From positions 15,819 through 79,818 of the forward strand of contig JBAYNW010000004.1 of assembly GCA_041678605.1 (NCBI GenBank): 64,000 bases of DNA, written 5' to 3'. Position numbers and translations under genes: made by a program. This DNA is from JBAYNW01 sp041678605 (GTDB lineage: Bacteria > Cyanobacteriota > Vampirovibrionia > Gastranaerophilales > Gastranaerophilaceae). The first letter of the stretch is position 1, and each line of letters opens with the position of its first letter. The notes beneath the pieces were generated by a model. It made no database searches, was not told the origin of the DNA, and saw nothing but the letters and a program-made list of their open reading frames with translations. Positions 16,241-25,004 of the stretch are shown piece by piece.

Positions 16241-17143
16241 ATGCTAAACAAAAATACAATTGTACGCTTTTACGTCATTGCGAGGGGTTGGTTATCGGCT
16301 CTGACAAAGGGAATCCACCGAAGCAATCTATCCTATGGGCAGACATTGGCAAGATTGCCGCGTCGAAACTTTGTTTCTCCTCGCAACGACGCGAAATTCC
16401 GTTTCCCTTCTCCAGTTTCTCGTCTCACGTCTCACCTCTCACGTCTCACCGTTTCCCCTCGCAAAGACGTTAAAAAATCAACCATTCGACCATTCAACCG
16501 TTCAACCTTTCAACCGGCGTTTACTTTGGCTGAAGTCCTAATCACCCTCGGCATTATCGGAGTTGTTGCCATGATGACCATTCCGGTTTTGCTGCAAAAT
16601 GTGGCAAAAGCGGAAACTGTGGCAAAACTTAAAGAAAAATACAATGTACTTGCTCAGGCTTTGAAAATGTCCGAAATAGACAATGGAAACAATCAGTTTT
16701 GGGATTTAGGCTCGGGCGGAACTTTTACCCCGAGGCAAAGCTTTGATACCTATTGGGCTCCGTATCTAAAAACTCTGAAATACTGCGATACTCTTGCCGC
16801 TTGCGGGTATGCTTCCGGTACCAGCATTTCTGATCTTTCCGGAGGTACTTACTTGAGCGTCATTAATTCTACCGAAACCACTGTATTGTTACCTGACGGT
16901 ACTGTGATAATAGTTATATCAACTCCATCCTGGGTTGTTGTAGACCTTAACGCAGGCAAAGGTCCAAATACGCTTGGTAAAGATGTCTTTATATTCATTG
17001 TAGATGCAAATAGAGGGCTTATGCCACGGGGTTATGGCACAGGAGCAACAATAGATGGTGAGTGCAAAAGCACCGGAAGTTATTGTGCCGCAAAAATTAT
17101 GCAAGACGGATGGCAAATCAAAAGCGATTACCCGTGGAGTTAA
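16241..17143 (+). CDS. Type IV prepilin-like protein with a repeat-expanded leader
   Basis: 300 residues. The prepilin N-terminus AFTLAEVLITLGIIGVVAMM sits at residues 93-112, with Glu at mature position 5 and likely prepilin-peptidase cleavage after Ala93. A 93-residue leader is far longer than usual. It is encoded by the native start (ATG at 16241 with GAGGAAG upstream), a GTCATTGCGAGG-type dispersed element (16273-16329) and CTCACGTCT/TTCAACC low-complexity repeats. The mature domain has paired cysteines and the CAAKIMQDGWQ tail shared with the gene at the left window edge. Export through a type II/IV machinery is expected if the long leader is tolerated. Confidence 0.78.
   Translation: MLNKNTIVRFYVIARGWLSALTKGIHRSNLSYGQTLARLPRRNFVSPRNDAKFRFPSPVSRLTSHLSRLTVSPRKDVKKSTIRPFNRSTFQPAFTLAEVLITLGIIGVVAMMTIPVLLQNVAKAETVAKLKEKYNVLAQALKMSEIDNGNNQFWDLGSGGTFTPRQSFDTYWAPYLKTLKYCDTLAACGYASGTSISDLSGGTYLSVINSTETTVLLPDGTVIIVISTPSWVVVDLNAGKGPNTLGKDVFIFIVDANRGLMPRGYGTGATIDGECKSTGSYCAAKIMQDGWQIKSDYPWS
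16273..16329 (+). repeat. GTCATTGCGAGG dispersed element, copy inside prepilin leader
   Basis: 57 bp that recur as the reverse complement at 17330-17386 with two mismatches, so the mature prepilin coding region is bracketed by inverted copies. The copy is translated in frame as part of the leader. Confidence 0.85.
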
Positions 17144-17932
17144 AGTAACAGTTTAGGTAAAAAAGCAAACAAGTCTCGTCATTGCGAGACATGAAACCTA
17201 TAAGCACACGAAAAAGTTTGCATTTCGAAGGAATCTTTCCAACGTACGCCTATAGGATGAGTCGTAAAGACCAGATTGCTTTAAGTCTCTGTTCCTTTTT
17301 CATTGTAAAATTAAAAAAATCGCTAAGCAAGATTGCTTCGGTGGATTCCCTTTGTCAGGGCCGATAACCCACCCCTCGCAATGACGAAAAACTTGAGGGC
17401 TGGTTGTTTTGGGAGGGTGAGTTTTATAGGATTATTGACTAAACCACCTTTAAATAAACACTGGACAGAGTGTTTTTTTTATATTAGGATTGAATACGGA
17501 AGCCTTTGCATTGAGAGCGAAGGCAGACATAAATTTGACAACTTAATAAAAATACCGCTTTGGTCTGTTTTGCTTTAGTGATTGGGTCAGTGTGTGAAAA
17601 GTCTTTTTGCTTACTTTTTCTTCAGAAAAAGTGAGCCTCGGTGGCAAGGACTCCGCTTTTTTTGATTGAGCGGATTGCGAGCAGAGGGCGAAGGTCTTTT
17701 GTTTGGAAGAAACAAAGTTTCTGAAAACAAAAACCGAAGACCCGTTTAATGCGAGCAACCAAGCAGTATCAAAAAAAGAAGGAGGGAGTGTAGACGCACG
17801 CGTCTAGCTATTCCGCCAAGGCAGACATAAATTTGACAACTTAATAAAAATACCGCTTTGGTCTGTTTTGCTTCAGTGATTGGGCCAGTGTGTGAAAAGT
17901 CTTTTTGCTTACTTTTTCTTCAGAAAAAGTGA
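17144..17932. repeat. Repeat-filled gap between prepilin and tRNA-Leu
   Basis: No credible gene. Contents from left to right: GTCATTGCGAGAC element (17177-17243; inverted copy at 33774-33840); inverted copy (17330-17386) of the element in the prepilin leader; a 126-bp unit at 17520-17645 repeated directly at 17818-17943 with two mismatches; and, at about 17800-17819, an inverted fragment matching the first part of the tRNA-Leu gene. Open frames here lack ribosome-binding sites and conserved content. Confidence 0.8.
17520..17645 (+). repeat. 126-bp direct repeat, first copy
   Basis: Matches 17818-17943 at 124 of 126 positions. It ends with GCCTCGGTGGC, the first 11 bases of the tRNA-Leu gene, but here continues into unrelated sequence, as expected for a duplication or insertion junction at a tRNA 5' end. 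Confidence 0.85.
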
Positions 17933-17943
17933 GCCTCGGTGGC
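17818..17943 (+). repeat. 126-bp direct repeat, second copy, running into tRNA-Leu
   Basis: Second copy of the 17520-17645 unit; its last 11 bases are the first 11 bases of the tRNA-Leu gene, so it includes the tRNA promoter region. Confidence 0.85.
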
Positions 17944-18019
17944 GGAATAGGTAGACGCGTTGGACTTAAAATCCAATTGGGTTAATTACCCAGTGCCGGT
18001 TCAAGTCCGGCCCGAGGCA
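17933..18019 (+). tRNA. tRNA-Leu (anticodon UAA)
   Basis: 87-nt class II tRNA with acceptor GCCTCGG/CCGAGGC, anticodon loop CTTAAAA (anticodon TAA), long variable arm and T arm GGTTCAAGTCC. No encoded CCA and no group I intron, which many cyanobacterial tRNA-Leu(UAA) genes carry. Confidence 0.95.
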
Positions 18020-18024
18020 ATTTT

Positions 18025-18054
18025 AAAGGGGTTGTTTTAACAGCCCCTTTTTTT
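18025..18054 (+). terminator. Rho-independent terminator after tRNA-Leu
   Basis: Stem AAAGGGGTTGTT (18025-18036) with AACAGCCCCTTT (18039-18050), one G-U pair, followed by an uninterrupted T-run of seven including the stem end. Confidence 0.85.
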
Positions 18055-18177
18055 ATGCTTTATTGTAACAAATTATTTACAAAACCGCATCAGGGTAGCA
18101 AATTATTTTTTTACGCTTTTTATAGCACATGTATTGAAAAATTTTAAGTTAACAACTAAAAAGAAAGGACTAAAAAA

Positions 18178-18645
18178 ATGAGAGTACAAAGTATTAACGG
18201 GAACAATTACCAAACCGCCCACAAAAACCAACCGTCGTTTGAGGCTATCTCCAAAATAAGTACACCGGTTAAAAAATTTGCTGCAAAAAGCGATAGAGCG
18301 ACAGATACCCTCGTTAGTATTATAAACTTTATTGGTGAAGCATCCTTTAGCGGAAATTATGAACTGCTGACTGTGATGGTTAAAGCAAGTAAAAAAGCTA
18401 AGGGTGCCTTAAAAATACAAGCACAATACGGTGATTTTAAAGGGGCATGTAAAGAAGCCTCTTTTGAGAGCAAAATTAATGATACAAAAACAATAATTGA
18501 CGATGCAATTTCAAGCATTGAAAAAAACAGGGCTTATGTCAAGATTTTTAAGGAAGTAAGACTGACTAAAATAGAGCGAGCTATTAAATCGGCAAATGAC
18601 TCAGACGTCAACAGGCTAGCACTTAAAAACCTTCAAGAATATTAA
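18178..18645 (+). CDS. Small uncharacterised helical protein
   Basis: Not recognised. 155 residues, basic, predicted mostly helical, without signal peptide or membrane helix. It starts MRVQSINGNNYQTAHKNQPS and continues with PSFEAISK; short N-terminal motifs of the SINxN...PSFxA kind recur in small proteins of gut Melainabacteria as I recall them, but that is not proof. AAAGGAC supports the start. Lone gene, convergent with the amino-acid permease. Confidence 0.6.
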   Translation: MRVQSINGNNYQTAHKNQPSFEAISKISTPVKKFAAKSDRATDTLVSIINFIGEASFSGNYELLTVMVKASKKAKGALKIQAQYGDFKGACKEASFESKINDTKTIIDDAISSIEKNRAYVKIFKEVRLTKIERAIKSANDSDVNRLALKNLQEY

Positions 18646-18663
18646 TAGCAGAATAGCTTAGCT

Positions 18664-20103
18664 TCATTTATTAACTGTTTCCGCCTCTATCGGGTTACTG
18701 GCGACGGGCTTATTGCTGTTGCTGTTTAACCTTTCCAGTGCTGCTTTTTCCCTCGCTTTATTCCATAAGAAATAAACAGGCAAACCCGCAAGGGTGATTA
18801 AAAGCCCCGGAAGGGTAAATTCAGGTTTATACACGGCCAAGCATCCGATTATGTAAGTTGAAATGACTATAAACGACACTGCGAAAAAGCTGTTTACTCT
18901 CAGGTTCTTATCGGTATTAGGGAATTTTTTCCTGTATATAAATATCCCGACCATCGTTATTACGTAGAAAATCAGCGAAGCAAAGATTACAAAATCCAAA
19001 AGCTGTGTGTAATTTCCCCAAAGAATCAAGGCTGAAATCCATGCACATTGAAACCAAAGTGAGTTGACCGGAACTTTCGTTTTTCTGTTAATAACGGCCA
19101 AACTTCTAAAGAATAATCTGTCTTTTGCCATCTTATAATAAACTCTGGCACCCGCCATAACCATTCCGTTTGCACATCCGAATGCTGAAATCATAATGAT
19201 AACGGCAATTACTTTTTTCCCTATTATTCCAAAGATTTCGCTCATAGAAACGGCAGCAACAATATCCTCCGGAGCGGTTTGTATTGCGGCAATCGGCGTC
19301 GAAATTACGTAAATTATGTTAATCAAAACGTACAATGACACAACCAGACCTACACCGTAGGCAAGTGCTTTTTTAACATTTTTTTCAGGTTCTTTGATTT
19401 CACCGGCAATAAATGTTATGTTATTCCAGCTGATTGAAGCAAACAATGCCCCCACCGTTGCGGTAGAAACTGTTGCTATGTCTGAAAAATGAAACGAGAA
19501 AGTTTGCAGGGCGAAATTCGCCTGAATTATGTCCCAGTTTAGTCCGAAGATAACTCCGCACAAAATAATCGCAGCTATTGAAAGCAATTTGGTGACCGTA
19601 AACAAGTTTTGGGTAATTATACCGTATTCTATTCCTTTAGAATTAATATATGTCAGCAAAAGGACTGTTAGCAGGCCAAAAAGCTGTTGAGTCGATAAAT
19701 GAACCGCACCAATTTGGAATAACATGTTATGAGAGCTTATGGCAGGGATTAAAAGTCCTGTAAATTTTGCGAATGCAACACAAATGGCTGCTATAGTGCC
19801 GGCCTGAATTACTAAAAACAAGGTCCAGCCGAATAAAAATGCCACTTTGTCGTTGTATATCTTTTTGAGATACATATATTGGCCGCCTTCATCAGGTATG
19901 TTTGCAGCCAATTCTCCGTAGGCAATAGCCCCGCAAAAAGATACGAACCCTGCCAAAATCCAAACCGCCAAAAGCAAAACTGCCGAATGGACCTGTCTTG
20001 AAATATCTGCGGAAACAAGAAAAATTCCGCAGCCAATCATTGAGCCCGCTACCATTGAAATAGAGTCAGGCAAAGACAACGTTCGTTTTAGTTCATCACT
20101 CAT
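18664..20103 (-). CDS. APC-family amino-acid permease
   Basis: 479 residues with about 12 membrane helices. The first-helix signature SISMVAGSMIGCGIFLVSA, AYGELAANIPDEGGQYMYLK in helices 2-3, and the helix-8 region GCANGMVMAGARVYYKMAKD place it in the amino acid-polyamine-organocation superfamily, nearest to the LAT/serine-threonine exchanger type. It mediates uptake or exchange of amino acids at the inner membrane; the substrate is not readable. GGAAGGAA precedes the ATG. The tail is polar and Asn-rich. Confidence 0.88.
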   Translation of the reverse strand: MSDELKRTLSLPDSISMVAGSMIGCGIFLVSADISRQVHSAVLLLAVWILAGFVSFCGAIAYGELAANIPDEGGQYMYLKKIYNDKVAFLFGWTLFLVIQAGTIAAICVAFAKFTGLLIPAISSHNMLFQIGAVHLSTQQLFGLLTVLLLTYINSKGIEYGIITQNLFTVTKLLSIAAIILCGVIFGLNWDIIQANFALQTFSFHFSDIATVSTATVGALFASISWNNITFIAGEIKEPEKNVKKALAYGVGLVVSLYVLINIIYVISTPIAAIQTAPEDIVAAVSMSEIFGIIGKKVIAVIIMISAFGCANGMVMAGARVYYKMAKDRLFFRSLAVINRKTKVPVNSLWFQCAWISALILWGNYTQLLDFVIFASLIFYVITMVGIFIYRKKFPNTDKNLRVNSFFAVSFIVISTYIIGCLAVYKPEFTLPGLLITLAGLPVYFLWNKAREKAALERLNSNSNKPVASNPIEAETVNK

Positions 20104-20259
20104 CTAATTTCCTTCCCGATGAAAAATTCAACATGGATTCGCTAGTGTGGGGAAAAAGTCCTTACTTAAAGATTTTAATTTAAACAAAAAATCTTGTAAA
20201 GAGCAACGTAAATATCTCTTAACTTTTCGAGGGAAGAAAAATGAGTAGATAATTATTAT

Positions 20260-22734
20260 TTACTTAGCAGCCCCTTCTTTTTTCTTAGAGGCTTTTGCTT
20301 TTTCAAATGCGATTTTGCCGTCTTCCATCTTCAAAACGATAGTTTCACCAGCCGAATATTTATTTGTAAGGATTTCTTCGGCGAGAATATCTTCGATTTT
20401 CTTCTGGATTAATCTTCTTAAAGGTCTTGCACCATAAGTTTCAGAGTATCCGTCTTTCGCCAGATAATCCTTGACCTCGTCGGTTACTTCAATAGACAAT
20501 TCCCTCTCTTCCAGACGTTTAAACAAATCCTTGAGCATCAAGTCAACAATCTGCCTGATTTCTTCTTTGGAAAGATGAGAGAATACGATTATGTCGTCAA
20601 TCCTGTTCAGGAATTCAGGACGGAACGCTTTTTTAAGTTCGTCCATAACGGTATCTTTCAGTTTTTCATATTTGTCTTTCTTCTCATCCTGAGCGGTTGA
20701 AAATCCGAGCTTGGATTGAGAAGCAATCATGCTCGCACCGACGTTTGAAGTCATTATAATCACGGTATTCTTGAAATTAACATGCCTTCCTTTAGAATCG
20801 GTCAATCTGCCGTCATCCAAAATTTGGAGCATAACATTGAACACGTCAGGGTGTGCCTTTTCGATTTCGTCAAAAAGAATAACCGAATAAGGTTTTTTGC
20901 GAACGATTTCCGATAAATGTCCGCCGTCATCATATCCGACGTATCCCGGAGGTGAACCGATAAGTTTTGCGGTTGAATGTTTTTCCATAAATTCTGACAT
21001 GTCGACCCTTATCATATTGTCTTCAGAGCCGAACATTGCTTCCGCAAGTGCTTTCGCTAATTCTGTTTTACCGACACCGGTCGGACCTGAGAAAATAAAG
21101 CTTCCGATTGGCCGGTTAGGCGACTTTAAGCCTACCCTTGCACGTCTTATTGCCTTTGATATTGAAACAACAGCCTCTCCTTGACCGATAACTCTTTGGT
21201 GAAGTGTGTCTTCAAGCTTTAAAAGCCTGTCGCTTTCGCCTTCGGTAAGTTTTGTGACAGGAATTTTCGTCATAATCGAAATTACTTCGGCAATTTGTTC
21301 CTCTGTTACGGTTGGCTTGTTCGCTTCGTGTTCTTCACGCCATTTTGCAGACATTTCACGAATTTTGTCTTTCATTTCAGCCTCATCGTCACGAAGCTGA
21401 GATGCTTTTTCAAATTCCTGATTTCTGATTGCATCTTCTTTCTCTTTAATCAACGCACGAAGCTCTTTGTCAAGTTCTTTCCCCTCAGGAGAAAGCGAAC
21501 TTACTTGAAGTCTGACTTTTGAACTTGCTTCATCAAGCACATCAATCGCTTTATCCGGCAAAAATCTGTCGGTAATATATTTATGAGAAAGTTTTGTTGC
21601 CGCAATAATCGCTTCATCCGATATATTCAACTTATGGTGGTCTTCGTATTTTGAACGAAGTCCTTTAATAATTTCAATTGTTTCTTCGATAGAAGGTTCT
21701 TCGATTATAACAGGTTGAAAACGCCTTTCAAGTGCAGCGTCTTTTTCCACGTATTTTCTGTATTCGTCAAGTGTTGTCGCACCGATAACCTGAATTTCGC
21801 CTCTGGACAATGCCGGCTTAAGAATATTTGCAGCGTCAATGGCACCCTCTGCGGCACCTGCACCGATAAGCGTATGCAATTCATCAATTACGAGAATTAC
21901 GTTGCCCGCCTGCCTGATTTCATCCATAATCTTCTTGAGGCGTTCCTCAAATTCGCCACGGTATTTAGTTCCTGCAACCAGAAGCCCCATGTCAAGCTGA
22001 ATTATTTTTTTGCCGTCAAGAATATCAGGCACTTCCGCATTAACAATTCTTATTGCAAGCCCCTCGGCTACGGCAGTTTTACCGACACCCGGTTCGCCAA
22101 GCAGTACGGGGTTATTTTTTGTCCTTCTTGCGAGAATTTGTATAACCCGCTCAATTTCCTTTTCTCTGCCGATAACAGGGTCCAGCCTAAGTTCTTGAGC
22201 AGCTAAAGTCAAATCCATTCCGAATTCATCAAGACTCGGAGTTTTAGCTTTTGAAGAAGATGTTCCAGCCCCCGCTCCCGAAGAAACGGCTTGAGGCTTG
22301 CTTTCGCCGAGCATTTTTACAACATTGCTTCTTATTTTATTCAAATCAACGCCTAAATTTTCCAAAACACGTGCGGCAACGCCTTCACCTTCTCTTATTA
22401 ACCCTAATAAAAGGTGTTCCGTGCCGATATAATTATGTCCTAGCTGTCTTGCTTCGTCCCATGAGAGTTCCAAAACCCTCTTTGCACGTGGGGTAAAAGG
22501 AATTTCCACCGCCACGAAACCGGAGCCTCTGCCGATAATTTTTTCGACTTCAACCCTTGCATCCTTGAGGTTAACCCCCATTGACTTGAGCGTCTTTGCA
22601 GCAACGCCGGTTCCTTCGCCGATAAGTCCCAGCAAAACCTGCTCGGTACCGACAAAATTGTGACCCAGCCTTCTGGCTTCTTCCTGTGCCAGCATTATAA
22701 CTTTTATTGCTTTTTCCGTAAAACGTTCAAACAT
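20260..22734 (-). CDS. clpC: ATP-dependent Clp protease ATPase subunit ClpC
   Basis: 824 residues, full length. Two Clp N-terminal repeats (LGHNFVGTEQVLLGL and LGHNYIGTEHLLLGL), first AAA+ module with Walker A GEPGVGKTAVAEG, a UVR-type middle domain around residues 420-455, second AAA+ module with GPTGVGKTELAKALAE, and the D2-small domain with RPLRRLIQKKIED. It unfolds proteins for ClpP. ClpC rather than ClpA/ClpB is supported by the UVR segment and the short middle domain, as in cyanobacteria and Firmicutes. AGGAG precedes the start. Confidence 0.96.
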   Translation of the reverse strand: MFERFTEKAIKVIMLAQEEARRLGHNFVGTEQVLLGLIGEGTGVAAKTLKSMGVNLKDARVEVEKIIGRGSGFVAVEIPFTPRAKRVLELSWDEARQLGHNYIGTEHLLLGLIREGEGVAARVLENLGVDLNKIRSNVVKMLGESKPQAVSSGAGAGTSSSKAKTPSLDEFGMDLTLAAQELRLDPVIGREKEIERVIQILARRTKNNPVLLGEPGVGKTAVAEGLAIRIVNAEVPDILDGKKIIQLDMGLLVAGTKYRGEFEERLKKIMDEIRQAGNVILVIDELHTLIGAGAAEGAIDAANILKPALSRGEIQVIGATTLDEYRKYVEKDAALERRFQPVIIEEPSIEETIEIIKGLRSKYEDHHKLNISDEAIIAATKLSHKYITDRFLPDKAIDVLDEASSKVRLQVSSLSPEGKELDKELRALIKEKEDAIRNQEFEKASQLRDDEAEMKDKIREMSAKWREEHEANKPTVTEEQIAEVISIMTKIPVTKLTEGESDRLLKLEDTLHQRVIGQGEAVVSISKAIRRARVGLKSPNRPIGSFIFSGPTGVGKTELAKALAEAMFGSEDNMIRVDMSEFMEKHSTAKLIGSPPGYVGYDDGGHLSEIVRKKPYSVILFDEIEKAHPDVFNVMLQILDDGRLTDSKGRHVNFKNTVIIMTSNVGASMIASQSKLGFSTAQDEKKDKYEKLKDTVMDELKKAFRPEFLNRIDDIIVFSHLSKEEIRQIVDLMLKDLFKRLEERELSIEVTDEVKDYLAKDGYSETYGARPLRRLIQKKIEDILAEEILTNKYSAGETIVLKMEDGKIAFEKAKASKKKEGAAK

Positions 22735-22825
22735 GTCAGCTCCTATTCTTATTATCTAGCAATATGATACCCGAAAACGAAAAAAAAGGCAATAGGAAGA
22801 GAAAAAGGGAAACGGGAAAAGAAAA

Positions 22826-22919
22826 GTTTTAATTTTTTTTGTTGCACTTAATCACTTAATCACCCAGTCACTTAATAACTTCGTAAAAAGCCTTTCAACC
22901 TTTCAACCTTTCGACCGTT
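22826..22919 (-). repeat. Dispersed 8-bp-period repeat block (copy 1)
   Basis: TTAATCAC-type units followed by TTTCAACC units. The reverse complement of 22826-22900 matches 63738-63810 almost base for base, and a degenerate copy lies near 61558-61598. No coding function; fills the clpC-nadE gap. Confidence 0.75.
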
Positions 22920-22955
22920 CCCTCTTTCCCGTTTTACTGTTTTTTTCATTTACGG

Positions 22956-22970
22956 TATAATTATTACAAG
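22956..22970 (+). promoter_or_regulatory. -10 box close to the nadE start
   Basis: TATAAT (22956-22961) nine bases before the ATG at 22971 and no ribosome-binding site between, predicting a leader of only a few nucleotides. Confidence 0.45.
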
Positions 22971-24890
22971 ATGAATTTGAATACAAATATTAAAAAATTT
23001 GACAAAAACACTAACGGCAACATTATCATGGCACAGCTTAATCCGCTTCCCGGCAATGTTGAAGAAAATGCTAAAAAAGTCATTAAATGTATAAAATCTG
23101 CCCAAGAAGCCGGAGCCGACCTTGTGGTTTTCTCTGAGCTGACACTTATGGGTTATCCGATTATGGATACAATTGACAGGCATCCTGTGATTGTTGAGGA
23201 AAACATCAAATGGTTAAAGAAAATTGCGAAACAAACAAGCACAACCCATGCGATTGTTGGGTTTGTAGAGCCGAGGAACGGTGAAATTGTCGGTAAACGC
23301 TATTACAACGCTGTTGCAATTTTAGGTATGGGCAAAATTCAGGCAATTGTGCGAAAAAGCCTGTTACCGACATATTCTGAGTTTAACGATTACAGATATT
23401 TTGAACCCTCTCCCGTCGTCGGTTGCCAACCTGCGGATGATTTAGGGAATTTTGGTGCCGATAAAATAATTAAAAATAACGGCTTGATTGAAATAAACGG
23501 TCTTAAATATGCAATCGTAATTTGTGAGGACGGTTGGAATGATAAGGATTTTTTCACAAATCCGCTGTATCCGTTTGACCCTGTGGAAATTCTGGTGAAG
23601 CAAACTCCCGACGTAATTGTCAATTGCTCATCTTCTCCTACCAGAAGCAGAAAAGAGCAATTGAAACACAATATGCTGTCATTTGTCGCCAAAAAATATT
23701 CGATTCCGATTGTTTATGTCAATCAGGTCGGGGCGATTGACGATATTTCTTTTGACGGTTCAAGCAGAGTTTACAATGCTCAGGGTGAATTAATCGCCCG
23801 TGCAAAATCTTTTGAAGAAGATTTCGCTCAGGTAAATATAAAAACCGGCGGACAAATTGAGCCGTTGACCCGTGGTTTGGAAAAAACACTGGCAGAACAA
23901 AAGGTTTTTTCGCTTGATTATGAGCCTGATTTGGAGAGAATTTACAAAACAATAATTCAGGGAATTAGAGATTATTTCAGGAAAAACGGCCTAAAGCGTG
24001 CCGTTTTGGGACTATCTGGCGGACTTGATTCTTCCGTCTCGGCAGTTTTGCTGGCGGATGCTCTGGGGGCGGAAAACGTTTTCGGTGTTAGTATGCCGTC
24101 TGTAATTACCAGTAAAGAAAGTCACAATGACGCTCAAGAGTTGGCTCAAAATTTGGGGATAAACTTCGCAATTGCACCGATAAAAGAAATGGTCAAAACA
24201 ATCAACGAACAACTTGAACCTCTATTTGACAGAGTTTTTGCAGATTGGGGAGATTGCCGGTACAGCAAATCTTACGTTAATGACAATGTACAGGCCCGCT
24301 CCCGTGCAACTTTATTATGGGGAATTTCAAACGAATTTTGTGCAACAATTCCGATTGCGACGTCAGATAAATCAGAACTTTACATGGGTTATGCAACCAT
24401 AAATGGCGATATGTCAGGCGGATTTGCTCCTATTGCGGACGTTCCGAAAACAAAGCTTTTTGCACTCGCACGCTGGCTTAATAAGAAAGGGAACAGGGAA
24501 CAGGAAACAGAAAATGTAATTCCTGAATCAATTATTTTAAAACCGCCGGGGGCAGAACTTGCTATTAACCCCGAAACGGGCAAACCGCTGAAGGCCGAAG
24601 AAGCACTTATGCCTTATGAATTTTTGGATGAAGTGATTTGGAGAATTGAAAATAAACACGAAAGCTATCAGGATATGATAAATTCAACTTTTTTATACGA
24701 AACGAAACACAAAGTTACGCCTGAACGGAAAAAAGAATGGCTGGACAAATTTTATAAACGTATGTCCGCAGCTTTGTTTAAATGGTCAATTTTGCCGCCT
24801 TCCGTGATTGTCGAAGGGCGTTCAATTAACAAAAACGATTACCGCCAGCCGATAACGTCCGGAGGAATTGATTATAAAGGCGAGCCTTAG
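22971..24890 (+). CDS. nadE: Glutamine-dependent NAD+ synthetase
   Basis: 639 residues. An N-terminal nitrilase-type glutaminase domain has the Glu-Lys-Cys triad in VVFSELTLMG (Glu56), VRKSLLPTYSEF (Lys129) and VICEDGW (Cys185). The C-terminal ATP-pyrophosphatase domain has SGGLDSS at 349-355. It amidates nicotinic acid adenine dinucleotide to NAD+ using glutamine. Around residues 506-515 an unusual GNREQETEN insert is encoded by GGGAACAGGGAACAGGAAAC, a low-complexity repeat of the kind found between genes here. Translation is probably near-leaderless. Confidence 0.94.
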   Translation: MNLNTNIKKFDKNTNGNIIMAQLNPLPGNVEENAKKVIKCIKSAQEAGADLVVFSELTLMGYPIMDTIDRHPVIVEENIKWLKKIAKQTSTTHAIVGFVEPRNGEIVGKRYYNAVAILGMGKIQAIVRKSLLPTYSEFNDYRYFEPSPVVGCQPADDLGNFGADKIIKNNGLIEINGLKYAIVICEDGWNDKDFFTNPLYPFDPVEILVKQTPDVIVNCSSSPTRSRKEQLKHNMLSFVAKKYSIPIVYVNQVGAIDDISFDGSSRVYNAQGELIARAKSFEEDFAQVNIKTGGQIEPLTRGLEKTLAEQKVFSLDYEPDLERIYKTIIQGIRDYFRKNGLKRAVLGLSGGLDSSVSAVLLADALGAENVFGVSMPSVITSKESHNDAQELAQNLGINFAIAPIKEMVKTINEQLEPLFDRVFADWGDCRYSKSYVNDNVQARSRATLLWGISNEFCATIPIATSDKSELYMGYATINGDMSGGFAPIADVPKTKLFALARWLNKKGNREQETENVIPESIILKPPGAELAINPETGKPLKAEEALMPYEFLDEVIWRIENKHESYQDMINSTFLYETKHKVTPERKKEWLDKFYKRMSAALFKWSILPPSVIVEGRSINKNDYRQPITSGGIDYKGEP

Positions 24891-25001
24891 CAATGGTTGT
24901 AAAAGCACTTATTGTTGATGGACAAAAGAAAAACAAAAAATCCTTAAATACCTAATTTTATTGAATTTTGCCCATCCTACTTTTTCGCTTAATATTTTTA
25001 A
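24891..25001 (+). repeat. Dispersed repeat with GATGGACAAAA/TTTTGCCCATC ends
   Basis: The two outer parts (about 24892-24926 and 24964-25001) reappear in reverse complement at 54550-54585 and 54376-54412, there separated by a different centre. Lies directly after the nadE stop. Confidence 0.7.
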
Positions 25002-25004
25002 TGC

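Noticed and set aside
16481..16515. CRISPR-like short tandem (TTCAACC units)
   Set aside because: Units are only 7-8 bp, have no spacers of constant length and no cas genes are near.
17143..17932. Several 60-80 codon frames in the repeat gap
   Set aside because: They cross repeat boundaries, lack ribosome-binding sites and are duplicated only because the DNA repeats are.
17933..18019. Group I intron in tRNA-Leu(UAA)
   Set aside because: The gene is uninterrupted: anticodon loop and variable arm are contiguous.
21715..22206. Open frame opposite clpC
   Set aside because: Lies wholly inside the conserved ClpC first AAA+ module; no independent support.
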